Shown: one piece after another, positions 7,629-15,898 of the stretch | How the letters are laid out: every line of letters starts with the position of its first letter | Position numbering within the stretch: the stretch's first letter is position 1 | Source: an uncultured Rhizobium sp. | GTDB taxonomy: Bacteria > Pseudomonadota > Alphaproteobacteria > Rhizobiales > Rhizobiaceae | Direction of reading: 5' to 3' | NCBI GenBank assembly: GCA_945952045.1 | Contig: CAMFHE010000001.1 | Location: 262,041-326,040 of the forward strand | Length of the DNA stretch: 64,000 nucleotides | Program-made: the position numbers and the translations under genes | The notes under the pieces: model-generated | Seen by the model: only the letters and a program-made list of their open reading frames with translations | Databases searched by the model: none | Told to the model about the DNA's origin: nothing

Positions 7629-9386
7629 TCAGGCGGCGTTTTTCGGCGCGCGTGCCGTCGCGGTTCGTTCCAAATCCAGCTCGCCGTTTTCAGCAATATG
7701 GACGCCGAACATGGCTTGCGCGTCGGCGGGGCTGTAGCGACCGAGCCGCACGTCTTCCGCCACTGACTGCGGGTCGCGCTTCAGCGGATCGCCATAGCCG
7801 CCACCGCCGGGCGTCTGGACGCGCACGCGATCGCCGCTCTTCAGGGGAATGTCCTGCGCCTTCGAAAGATGCTCCGGCGTCATCGCGATGCCATCGCGGG
7901 TCACCGTGACCCGGTTCGGCGCGCCATCCTGGCCGCCGAGCGCGCCGGGCGGGCCGAAGCGGCCGTGATCCATCACGAAGCTCGCCGTCGCCTGTCCGCG
8001 TCGAAGCTCGATCTCATAGTCGAGGCCGAAACCGCCGCGATGACGGCCCGCGCCTCCCGATCCTTCCCGCAGCGCGTAGCGATGATAGAGGACCGGATAT
8101 TGCTGCTCCATGATCTCCACCGGCGGCGCTTTTGAGATGCCGATGGTCGAGCAGCCATTGGCAAGACCGTCATGATCGGCATTGCCGCCATAGCCACCAC
8201 CGGAGATTTGATACATGACGTAGCCCTGATTGCGCTCGGGGTCGAAACCGCCAAGCGCGAAGTTGCCCGACGAACCCGCCGGCGAAGCGGTGACGCGATC
8301 GGGCAGTGCCTCCACCAGCGCCGCGAACACCGCTTCGGCAATGCGCTGGCTGACTTCGGCAGCGCAACCGGACACCGGGCGTGGATATTGCGCATCGAGA
8401 AACGTGCCTTCCGGACGAATGACATGCAGCGGCTCGAAGGCACCCGCCGAGATCGGAACGTCCGGGAAGATATGGCGCATGGCGAGATAGACAGACGACA
8501 GCGTTGTCGCCAGAACCGAGTTCATCGGGCCCATGCAGGGCTTCGAGGAGCCGCTGAAATCGAAGCTGAGCCCCCCATCCCTGGCCGTCACCGCCAGTCG
8601 GATCTCGAGCGGCTCGTTGACGACGCCGTCGCTATCGACATAGGCCGTGGAGTGATAGACGCCATCCGGGATAAGCTTGATGTTGGCGCGCATCTGCTGG
8701 GCGGCGCGACGGCGCAACTCGCCGATGGCGGTGTTGACGGTCGCATCGCCATAACGGTCGAGAAGGCGTCCGAGACGTTTCTCACCGACGAGCAGGGCGG
8801 CGGCCTGTGCCTTGACATCGCCGATGCGCTGATCGGCGACACGGATGTTGGAGCAGATGATGGCGTAGATTTCCGGGTCGAGAACGCCCTGCTTGAACAA
8901 CCGCACCGGCGGAAGGCGCAAGCCTTCCTGCTCGACGGCCGTCGCCGAGGCCGAGAAGCCGCCGGGCACGGCGCCGCCCGTATCCGGCCAATGGCCGGTG
9001 TTGGAGAGCCAGCAGAAGATCTCGCCGTCGCGATAAACAGGCATGGCGAAGCGCACATCCATCAGATGCGTGCCGCCGAGATAGGGATCGTTGACGATAT
9101 AGATATCGCCGGGTTGCGGCGCGGCCGCCTTGCCGGCAGCGATCATTTCGATCAGCACCCGCGTCGAATACTGCATCGTACCGACGAAAACCGGCAGGCC
9201 GCTTGCGCCTTGCGCGATCAGCGAACCGTCTACGGCGGAATAGATGCCGTCCGAGCGGTCGTTCGCCTCGGCGATGACGGGCGAGAAGGCGGCGCGGGAA
9301 AAGGTGAGATCCATCTCGTCGCAGACCTGTTGCAGGCCGGACTGGATGACCGAGAGCGTGATGGGATCGATGGTCGCGGTGCCCAT
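7629..9386 (-). CDS. hyuB: Hydantoinase B / oxoprolinase beta-subunit family protein
   Basis: 585-residue HyuB/OplaB-like subunit. The reading frame is open further upstream, but MGTATIDPITLSVIQSGL is the conserved family start and GGAGG lies just before it, inside the hyuA stop region (gap of 4 bp). Family hallmarks include NDPYLGGTHLMDV, GHWPDTGG, and the glycine-rich tail near VQTPGGGGYGDP. With HyuA it forms an ATP-dependent enzyme that opens a lactam or imide ring (5-oxoprolinase, N-methylhydantoinase and acetophenone-carboxylase relatives). In this locus the lactam 1,4,5,6-tetrahydro-6-oxonicotinate is an attractive substrate; this is inference. Confidence 0.9.
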   Translation of the reverse strand: MGTATIDPITLSVIQSGLQQVCDEMDLTFSRAAFSPVIAEANDRSDGIYSAVDGSLIAQGASGLPVFVGTMQYSTRVLIEMIAAGKAAAPQPGDIYIVNDPYLGGTHLMDVRFAMPVYRDGEIFCWLSNTGHWPDTGGAVPGGFSASATAVEQEGLRLPPVRLFKQGVLDPEIYAIICSNIRVADQRIGDVKAQAAALLVGEKRLGRLLDRYGDATVNTAIGELRRRAAQQMRANIKLIPDGVYHSTAYVDSDGVVNEPLEIRLAVTARDGGLSFDFSGSSKPCMGPMNSVLATTLSSVYLAMRHIFPDVPISAGAFEPLHVIRPEGTFLDAQYPRPVSGCAAEVSQRIAEAVFAALVEALPDRVTASPAGSSGNFALGGFDPERNQGYVMYQISGGGYGGNADHDGLANGCSTIGISKAPPVEIMEQQYPVLYHRYALREGSGGAGRHRGGFGLDYEIELRRGQATASFVMDHGRFGPPGALGGQDGAPNRVTVTRDGIAMTPEHLSKAQDIPLKSGDRVRVQTPGGGGYGDPLKRDPQSVAEDVRLGRYSPADAQAMFGVHIAENGELDLERTATARAPKNAA

Positions 9387-9390
9387 GGCC

Positions 9391-11478
9391 TTAGCCTCCG
9401 ATGGTGATGATGATGTTGCCGTCGCCGTCCTGATGGGCGACGTCGCCGGGCTCGATGATGATGGTCGTGTCCATCTGCTCGACAATGGCGGGGCCTTGAA
9501 TGACAGCATCGGCGGGCAGGTGGTCGCGCCAGTAGACCGGCGTATCGACGAAGCCGCCGAACCAGACCGGGCGGCGTCCGGTCTCGGCTTCCGCCAGCGT
9601 CGCTTTGCGTCCGGCGGCATCGATCAGCGCCGACAGGTCGATTTCGGCGCGACGGCCGATCACCGACGTGTTGACGTTGACGAGGTTGGCGCGGATGTCC
9701 GGCAACTCGACATGGAAGCGGGCAAAATAGGCTTCCTCGAAGCGCCGCTGCAGGTCTTCCCGGCTGGGTGTTCCGTCAGGCAACGGCACGCGCAGCAAAT
9801 GCGTCTGGCCGATGAACTGCATGTCGACGGAGCGGATCTCGACGATTTCGCGGATGGTGACGGCTTCCTTGCCGATCAGGCGGCGACCGTCTTCGCTCTG
9901 CTGTGCAAACAGGGCATGAACGGCGTCCATATCGGCAACTGCGAGCGGCCGGTTGACCGTACGCACAAAATCATGCCGCAGATCGGCAACGACGCAGCCG
10001 AGCGCGTTGGTAATGCCTGGCCGCGACGGGGCAAGCACCTTGGGAATGCCAAGCTCGCGGGCGATGGCGCAGGCATGCAACGGCCCGGCGCCGCCGAAGG
10101 CGAACAGCGCGAAATCGCGCGGGTCTTCGCCAAGGCTGACGGAAACCATGCGCACCGCATCCGACATGCGGGCATTGGCGATGCGGATGACGGCTTCGGC
10201 TGCCTGGATCGCATCGAGACCGAGGCGGTCGCCGAGGTCGCGCTGAAAGATCGCCTCGATGTCGTCGAGCGTGATGCCGCCCGGCACCTTGGCAAGCCGC
10301 GCCGGATTGAGGCGGCCGAGCAGCAGGTTGGCATCCGATATCGTTGGCTTGGTGCCGCCACGGCCATAGCAGATCGGGCCGGGGGTCGCGCCGGCGCTAT
10401 CCGGCCCGACCTGCAACAGGCCGGCCGCAGTAATACGGGCAATCGATCCGCCGCCAGCGCCGACGGTGCGCACATCCACCATCGGCACATGGATCGGCAT
10501 TGCATATTCGACCTCGATCTCGTTGGAGACCGTCGGCTCGGCATTGCGAATGAGGGCGACGTCGGTGGAGGTTCCGCCCATGTCATAGGTGATGAGATTT
10601 TCCATGCCGGCGCGGCGGCCAGTATAGGCGGCGGCCATGACGCCGGAGGCGGGGCCGGACATCACCGTCTTGGCGGCCTCGTTGGCCACATGCAGGGCCG
10701 AAACCATGCCGCCATTGCCGTTCATGACCAGAACGTCGTGGCGATAGCCACGCCCGGCCAGCGTATCGGCAAGCCGCTCGACATAGCGCCGAAGGAGCGG
10801 CTGCACCGAGGCATTGACCGCGGCCGTGACGCCGCGCTCATATTCGCGGCTTTCCGACAGGAGCGCGTGGCCAAGCGTGATATTGCTGTTCGGCCAGAGT
10901 TCCCGGGCGATCTCGCCGGCGCGCAGCTCGTGCGTCGGGTTGGCATAGGCATGCAGGAAATGGATAACCAGCGCCTCGCAGCCCTGATCGATCAGTTCGG
11001 CGATCGCAGCACGGAGAGCGGCTTCGTCGAGCGGGGTGACGACCGCGCCGCGTGCGTCCATGCGTTCGGGGATCTCAAGACGCAGGTCGCGGGGGATGAT
11101 CGGGCGGAAATCGCCTTTCATGCCATAGGGCTGCGGCCGGGTGCGGCGACCAAGTTCCAGCACATCGCGAAAGCCCATGGTCGTGATAAGGCCGGTCTTG
11201 CAGAGCCTGCGCTCTAGAACCGCATTGGTCGTGGTCGTCGTGCCGTGGACGATGAGGTCGAGCGCGGCGAAATCCGCCTCCGCCGCTTCCAGCGCGTGAA
11301 TGACGCCATGCGACTGGTTGTCGAGCGTCGTCGGCGTCTTGGCAAGCCGCACCGTTCCCTCGGCCGCGTTGAAAAGCACGAGATCGGTAAACGTGCCGCC
11401 GACATCGACGCCGGCAACGATCGATTGGGCAGCGGGCGGAGTCCGGGTGTCGGTCGCCGAAGCGAGAGGCTGTGACAC
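9391..11478 (-). CDS. hyuA: Hydantoinase A / oxoprolinase alpha-subunit family protein
   Basis: 695-residue ATP-binding subunit with the ASKHA-fold nucleotide motif AGVDVGGTFTDLVLFN near residue 23 and DMGGTSTDVALI near 300, both diagnostic of the HyuA family. Normal full length. It is the first gene of the hyuA-hyuB pair and has operator N3 22 bp upstream of its ATG. The pair uses ATP to phosphorylate an amide carbonyl so that the ring can be hydrolysed. The long open frame on the opposite strand is a codon-bias shadow. Confidence 0.92.
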   Translation of the reverse strand: MSQPLASATDTRTPPAAQSIVAGVDVGGTFTDLVLFNAAEGTVRLAKTPTTLDNQSHGVIHALEAAEADFAALDLIVHGTTTTTNAVLERRLCKTGLITTMGFRDVLELGRRTRPQPYGMKGDFRPIIPRDLRLEIPERMDARGAVVTPLDEAALRAAIAELIDQGCEALVIHFLHAYANPTHELRAGEIARELWPNSNITLGHALLSESREYERGVTAAVNASVQPLLRRYVERLADTLAGRGYRHDVLVMNGNGGMVSALHVANEAAKTVMSGPASGVMAAAYTGRRAGMENLITYDMGGTSTDVALIRNAEPTVSNEIEVEYAMPIHVPMVDVRTVGAGGGSIARITAAGLLQVGPDSAGATPGPICYGRGGTKPTISDANLLLGRLNPARLAKVPGGITLDDIEAIFQRDLGDRLGLDAIQAAEAVIRIANARMSDAVRMVSVSLGEDPRDFALFAFGGAGPLHACAIARELGIPKVLAPSRPGITNALGCVVADLRHDFVRTVNRPLAVADMDAVHALFAQQSEDGRRLIGKEAVTIREIVEIRSVDMQFIGQTHLLRVPLPDGTPSREDLQRRFEEAYFARFHVELPDIRANLVNVNTSVIGRRAEIDLSALIDAAGRKATLAEAETGRRPVWFGGFVDTPVYWRDHLPADAVIQGPAIVEQMDTTIIIEPGDVAHQDGDGNIIITIGG

Positions 11479-11498
11479 GGCTGTTCCTTACTATTATT

Positions 11499-11512
11499 GT
11501 TTGTATACAAAC
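11499..11512 (-). promoter_or_regulatory. NicR-type operator N3 upstream of hyuA
   Basis: GTTTGTATACAAAC is a perfect 14-bp palindrome. The outer bases extend it to 22 bp (TAT on one side, ATA on the other) with one mismatched pair. It lies in the short gap between the end of the AA_synth gene and the start of hyuA, giving hyuAB its own regulated promoter. Confidence 0.75.
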
Positions 11513-11554
11513 GATATTGTCAGCGCGTTTCGCGCCTGTCAAGCGCCGCCGATG

Positions 11555-12139
11555 TCAGCGAAGCCCATCCTTGCCTTCGACTTCGGACACCGTGAGCCCG
11601 CCAATACGCGGAAGCGGCCGGCCGCTATCGGTAACCGCGACGGCGACCATGATTTCGTCGGCGCGCGGGCTGTCGTTCAGCCAGACTTCCATGCCGTCGA
11701 AATGAGAGCGGACATAGGCCGCATCCTTATGGCCTAGGGGAATATCGAGCACCTGTCCCGGTCCGCCGCGTTTCTTGGAAGACGGCACAAGTGCCGCGCC
11801 TTTTTCCACCGCCTCGCGCAAGGGCTTGCCGAGCGCGGGGTGGAGGAGGGCGGCGGCATGTTCCAGCTCACCATTCTCTCCGACCATCGCCGCCTTGCCG
11901 TAACTTTCGGCCGCCTGTGGGGCAATGCCGAGCGCCTCGACGCATCGGCGGCCGAGCAGGCCGCCAAGTTCCGCGCCGATTTCGATCAGTTCCGAAAGGT
12001 CCTCGACATATCGACCGGCGAAAGGATTGCGGATGATCGCAACTGCCGCAGCCTTGCGCGTCGGCGGCTCGATCGGGCGATCCATTTCGCGTCGGGTTTC
12101 CTCGACGAAAACGGCGAGCTTGCGGATCTGCGCCTTCAC
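11555..12139 (-). CDS. AA_synth-family protein, paralogue 2
   Basis: 194-residue protein of the 'amino acid synthesis' family (AA_synth), whose enzymatic role is not established. The GTG at 12139 is chosen: it overlaps the previous stop (GTGA), GAGGACGG stands upstream, and the resulting length equals that of its neighbour. It shares with the neighbour NPFAGRY, ELEHAA-type and GGPG motifs, SYGKA/GYGKG, VPSSKK/VPSTKK and YVRSHFD-MEV, showing a tandem duplication with clear divergence in the N-terminal third. It is the last gene of the 6-hydroxynicotinate-reductase operon. It may form a heteromer with the other copy or act on a successive intermediate; neither is shown. Confidence 0.85.
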   Translation of the reverse strand: MKAQIRKLAVFVEETRREMDRPIEPPTRKAAAVAIIRNPFAGRYVEDLSELIEIGAELGGLLGRRCVEALGIAPQAAESYGKAAMVGENGELEHAAALLHPALGKPLREAVEKGAALVPSSKKRGGPGQVLDIPLGHKDAAYVRSHFDGMEVWLNDSPRADEIMVAVAVTDSGRPLPRIGGLTVSEVEGKDGLR

Positions 12140-12720
12140 CGCAGACCGTCCTCGCCCTTGACGTCTTCGGCCTTGAGGCCGCCGACACGGGCATGGATGC
12201 GCGCGCCCGTCGTCATGACGAGGGTGAGCACGATTTCGTTGGCGCGCGGCGCATCGGCAACGCCGACTTCCATCGCGTCGAAATGGCTGCGAACATAGGA
12301 TGCATTGATATGAGTGACCGGAACATCCAGCCGCGTGCCGGGACCGCCGACCTTCTTGGTCGAGGGGACGATGGCTTTCGCGTGACCCAGCGCCTCGCGC
12401 ATGGCATAGCCGCCGGGAACATGCCACAGCGCGCCATGTTCCAGTTCGCCGCCCTGGCCGACGATGGCGCCCTTGCCATAACCCTCGATCGATCCGACGT
12501 CGCCGCCGAGCACGTCGATCAGCTTGCGGGCCATTTCGAGGCCGAGCGGTTCCAAATCTTTCATGAAACCGGAGATTTCCGGTTCGTAGCGACCGGCGAA
12601 GGGATTTTCGATGACGGCGAGCACCGCGCCGTGCTTCAGCGGCGTGTCGGTGACCGGGCCACCTTCATGGAAGACATCCTCAACGATAGTGACGATCTTG
12701 CGGACCTTGGGTTCAGGCAT
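12136..12720 (-). CDS. AA_synth-family protein, paralogue 1
   Basis: 194-residue AA_synth-family protein. The start MPEPKVRKIVTIVED at 12720 is chosen over a longer open frame because it aligns with the paralogue and overlaps the upstream UPF0280 gene by 8 bp. It is the more canonical of the two copies (HGAVLAVIENPFAGRY, GYGKGAIVG, GGELEHGALWHVPGG, VPSTKKVGGPG, YVRSHFDAME). No signal peptide or membrane segment is seen. The family recurs with amidases and ring-cleaving enzymes in proteobacterial catabolic loci, so a small-molecule hydrolase or isomerase is possible, but function is unknown. Confidence 0.87.
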   Translation of the reverse strand: MPEPKVRKIVTIVEDVFHEGGPVTDTPLKHGAVLAVIENPFAGRYEPEISGFMKDLEPLGLEMARKLIDVLGGDVGSIEGYGKGAIVGQGGELEHGALWHVPGGYAMREALGHAKAIVPSTKKVGGPGTRLDVPVTHINASYVRSHFDAMEVGVADAPRANEIVLTLVMTTGARIHARVGGLKAEDVKGEDGLR

Positions 12721-13624
12721 AACGTTTGGTCTCCGGGATAGAAAGCGATGAGAATGCGGGCGGAGCGACGATGCGCCCCTGCCTGCCGAGGAAAAGCGCG
12801 GCGCGGTCGATGAGGCCGCGGCGGCGCAAGGTTTCGGCTCTGTCTGCGCCACGATCCAGCGCATGGGCAACGTCGTTGACGCTCAGCGGATCGATACCGA
12901 CGACGACCGGTAGGTCGCCGAGATCGCTGTCGTCTACGACGCTGTTTGCCGGCAGGCGGTGGACCGCAGCATGACCGGGCAGGTCGACGGCATTTGCAAC
13001 GATGCTGGCGGCGGCATCGGCGTCTGCGGCGCTTGTCGCAAGAATGGTCACGGAATCGGCGATGCCCATCGAAAGCGACCGTCCACCCCGGCCCGAGGTG
13101 GCGATGCCGCGCGTCGTGCTGTCAGAATCGATTGCGAAGGCTCCAAGATCGGCGCCATCCTCGCGGGCGATGGCGATGCGGTATTCCGCGCCGGCATCCA
13201 GATGCAGGGCGATATCGCCACCATTGTTGACGTAGATGCGGGACGGGCGGTTGTCGTCTGGAAAGCCGGCGAGGATCGCGCAAAGCACCTCATCGGCGAC
13301 GGCGCCAGCCACGGCGGCCATCGGCGTGATGAAGTGTCCGGCAGCGAAGGGCAGGACCGCGCGATGCATGCGCCTGGCGATGCTGCCTTCGGGCGTCGGT
13401 GAGCCGTCTGTTACGCGCGCTTTCAGCAGCGGCAATTCGGCAACCAGTTCTTCAAGAACCGTTTGGAACCGCCGGTTTGCCTGCGCAAAGGCATGGTTGC
13501 GGAAATAGGCTTCCAGCTCCAGGGAGATCGCGCCATCGACGCCGATGACGAGGTCGATCGGACCGTGTTGCAGATGCAACCGGCCGTTCGCATGTCCATC
13601 GAGGTAGGCGGCGATGGGTCCCAT
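12713..13624 (-). CDS. UPF0280 family (ApbE-superfamily) protein
   Basis: 303-residue protein. The start MGPIAAYLDGHANGRLHL at 13624 fits the family; the frame stays open upstream only as overlap with the reductase gene. NNGGDIALHL near residue 145 and the GIADSVTI-to-ATSAADADAAA segment near 205-225 resemble the nucleotide-binding core of ApbE flavin transferases, and COG2122 describes this family as ApbE-superfamily. It lies 19 bp behind the 6-hydroxynicotinate-reductase gene. The clostridial version of that reductase carries a covalently bound flavin, so a maturation role is a testable inference. It overlaps the next gene by 8 bp. Confidence 0.85.
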   Translation of the reverse strand: MGPIAAYLDGHANGRLHLQHGPIDLVIGVDGAISLELEAYFRNHAFAQANRRFQTVLEELVAELPLLKARVTDGSPTPEGSIARRMHRAVLPFAAGHFITPMAAVAGAVADEVLCAILAGFPDDNRPSRIYVNNGGDIALHLDAGAEYRIAIAREDGADLGAFAIDSDSTTRGIATSGRGGRSLSMGIADSVTILATSAADADAAASIVANAVDLPGHAAVHRLPANSVVDDSDLGDLPVVVGIDPLSVNDVAHALDRGADRAETLRRRGLIDRAALFLGRQGRIVAPPAFSSLSIPETKRYA

Positions 13625-13643
13625 GATCCTGTCCTTGCGCGCT

Positions 13644-15137
13644 TCAAGCGCCCCACTTGAAATTGCGGCCCGCCGTCGGCCACGGGCTGGCGACAATCGG
13701 CGCGATACGGCGTTCGGCAAGATCGACCGCCTGCTCGACCGGAACCACCGCATCCATATGCCCGCCAAGCGCGCGATAATCTTCCAGCCGCATCGTGAAT
13801 TCGATCGGCGCGACGATGGCCGGGGTCGGCACATAGCCGAAACTATTTGATGGCATCTGGGTGACATCCACCATCACCGTAATGCCGCCGCCCGGCCAGA
13901 CATAGGCCGGGGCGCCGCCACAGGAAACATGGGTCAATGCGTCCTTTACCGAACGCGTCAGGCGCACGGGATTGGTGGTGACGCCGGCGCGCAGGCTGCC
14001 ACCTGCGCCACCGATGAACAGCACCGAAACCATCGCTGGCTCGCAATTTTCCGCAACGATGCCGACCGTCTCCATGACCGGCGCCGGTAGCGTCGTCTGC
14101 AGGATGGGCTTCAATTCGTCGTCGAGAATGTAATAGCCATATTGCTCGCCGGTCGTGGACACCATCAGCAGCCGCAGGCCGGGATAGGCGACCTTTGGAT
14201 CGAAATCGTTGAGAATGGCGAGTGGGTCGGAGATATTGGTGCCACCCCAGCCCGTTCCGGGTTCGGCGACCTGGAAATAACGCCCGGGGGTCGAGCGGCG
14301 GCCCTTGATGCGGATACCGGTCGGCGCAACGTCGAGCAGTTTTCCGGCCTGATGTTCGGAAAGCACGCCGGTGATGTGGTCGTCGACCACCACGACCTCG
14401 TCGACCATGTCTTTCCATTGCTTGGCGAACATGCCGATGGTGGCGGAACCGCAGCCGACGCGCATGCGGCTTTCTTCTGCGCCGTTGATCACCGGCGGCT
14501 GGCCGGCCTGAAGCGAAAGCGTTGCGCCGCCATCGACCGTCATCTCGACGCGCTCGCGATTGCACAGGCGCATGAGCGCATCGCAGGTGACGCGGCCTTC
14601 CTTCTTCGATCCGCCAGTCAGGTGGTGCACGCCGCCGAGCGACAGCATCTGCGAACCATATTCGCCCGTCGTCACATGACCGACCGGTTCGCCCTCGACG
14701 CGCACGGTGGCGGCCTCCGGGCCGATGAAGCGATCGGTATCGATTTTGACCTTGGCGCCGCAATAGGAAAAGATGCCTTCGGTGACCACGGTCACCATGT
14801 CGACGCCGTCATGGGTCTGGGAGACGATGAACGGCGCCGGCTTGTAATCGGGATAGGTTGTTCCCGCGCCGACGGCGGTAACGAAAGGTGTGCCGGAATG
14901 GACGATATCGCCATCCCACTCGTTTTGAGCATTACCGGGCATGAAGGCGACCAGCTTGCCGCCCGTCGTCGCCGTGTTCTCGATCACGGTCAACGGATCG
15001 ACGCGGATCAGATCTCCCGCGACATTGGCGTATCGGTCGCAGGCGCCCGAGCGACCGTCGGCAATGTAACACATCACGGGACAGGCATCGCAACGGATCT
15101 TGCCGTTGACAGCGCTTTCCACTTGCTGCTTGACCAT
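13644..15137 (-). CDS. 6-hydroxynicotinate reductase homologue
   Basis: 497-residue protein matching the 6-hydroxynicotinate reductase family known from Eubacterium barkeri, which reduces 6-hydroxynicotinate to 1,4,5,6-tetrahydro-6-oxonicotinate with ferredoxin. The N-terminus carries an iron-sulfur motif C16-x2-C19-x3-C23-x9-C33 (CDACPVMC...GAC). GGGG/GGxxG stretches in the C-terminal part would suit flavin binding. The ATG at 15137 has GGGGAA before it. It heads an operon with UPF0280 and two AA_synth genes, and operator N4 lies 43 bp upstream, shared with the divergent MarR gene. The residues D27-G-R-S-G-A-C33 resemble an ApbE flavinylation site with Cys in place of Thr. Confidence 0.87.
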   Translation of the reverse strand: MVKQQVESAVNGKIRCDACPVMCYIADGRSGACDRYANVAGDLIRVDPLTVIENTATTGGKLVAFMPGNAQNEWDGDIVHSGTPFVTAVGAGTTYPDYKPAPFIVSQTHDGVDMVTVVTEGIFSYCGAKVKIDTDRFIGPEAATVRVEGEPVGHVTTGEYGSQMLSLGGVHHLTGGSKKEGRVTCDALMRLCNRERVEMTVDGGATLSLQAGQPPVINGAEESRMRVGCGSATIGMFAKQWKDMVDEVVVVDDHITGVLSEHQAGKLLDVAPTGIRIKGRRSTPGRYFQVAEPGTGWGGTNISDPLAILNDFDPKVAYPGLRLLMVSTTGEQYGYYILDDELKPILQTTLPAPVMETVGIVAENCEPAMVSVLFIGGAGGSLRAGVTTNPVRLTRSVKDALTHVSCGGAPAYVWPGGGITVMVDVTQMPSNSFGYVPTPAIVAPIEFTMRLEDYRALGGHMDAVVPVEQAVDLAERRIAPIVASPWPTAGRNFKWGA

Positions 15138-15179
15138 GTGGCATTCCCCTTCGGCCCGACTGTTTGCCGATTTTGATTA

Positions 15180-15191
15180 TTTGTATACAAA
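15180..15191. promoter_or_regulatory. NicR-type operator N4 between the reductase operon and the MarR gene
   Basis: Perfect TTTGTATACAAA followed by CGATTATC, which shares its ATTATC end with the nicA operator. It sits in the divergent promoter region (15138-15320), where one bound repressor could control both the reductase operon and the regulator's own gene. Confidence 0.75.
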
Positions 15192-15320
15192 CGATTATCG
15201 GAGCGTTGTCGCACGCTGTCAAGCGGCCCTTGCGCGTCGTCGCGCCGTTGACAAACAGCGAGAGCGAATTAAACCAAAAGACGAAGGCAGGCTGAGCGCT
15301 GTCCTTCAGTGGGAGCGCAG

Positions 15321-15773
15321 ATGCCAGCCGAATCAGACAGGGAAAAGACATCCGGTGAGCCGGCGACCTACCGCGTCGACCAGCAGATCGGGTTCCTGCT
15401 GCGCCAGGCAAACCAGCGCCACGTGTCGATCTTCACCGCGCGAATGGGGGATCGGCTAACGACCACACAATGGTCGGCTCTGACCAAATTACAGGATATC
15501 CAGCCCACGTCGCAGAACCGTCTCGGTCGGGAGACGGCGATGGATGCGGCGACGATCAAGGGCGTGATCGACCGGCTTGTGGCCCGGGGCTATGTGGAAA
15601 CGTCGCCCGATCCCGAAGACGGCCGTCGCCTTGTCCTTTCATTGACGACCGAAGGCGATGCGGTCATTGCGCGCAATATCGATGCGGCCCGCAGCGTCTC
15701 GGAAGAGACGCTGGCGGCTCTCGATCCGCAGGAGCAACGCCTGTTGCTGGACCTTATCCGCAAACTTTCCTGA
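15321..15773 (+). CDS. MarR-family regulator, NicR-like
   Basis: 150-residue MarR protein with a winged helix (TTTQWSALTKLQDIQPTSQN..., AATIKGVIDRLVARGYV, then the wing SPDPEDGRRLVLSLT). The ATG at 15321 is preferred over the GTG at 15309 because GGGAGCG stands before it. It is divergent from the 6-hydroxynicotinate reductase operon and in line with nicAB. Pseudomonas NicR, a MarR repressor that responds to 6-hydroxynicotinate, is the closest functional precedent. It is the best candidate to bind the five TTTGTATACAAA-type sites in this locus. The assignment is from family and position. Confidence 0.85.
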   Translation: MPAESDREKTSGEPATYRVDQQIGFLLRQANQRHVSIFTARMGDRLTTTQWSALTKLQDIQPTSQNRLGRETAMDAATIKGVIDRLVARGYVETSPDPEDGRRLVLSLTTEGDAVIARNIDAARSVSEETLAALDPQEQRLLLDLIRKLS

Positions 15774-15898
15774 AGCGGGTCTTATCACGCCATTTTCAGG
15801 CAGGTGATGGCCTGTTTGTAGATAAAGCGTCGAAAAAACAAAACCTTGTTTCCTCTGGCTGCAGTCGTTTCAAACCATGAGCAGTCGTGACATAACGA

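Noticed and set aside
9244-11217. 657-residue open frame on the + strand opposite hyuA/hyuB
   Set aside because: Codon-bias shadow of hyuA/hyuB on the other strand; low-complexity Arg/Gly/Asp-rich translation with no family motif.
15815-15826. TTTGTAGATAAA as a sixth operator
   Set aside because: 10/12 match but loses the palindrome's right half; mentioned with N5 only as a possible half-site.
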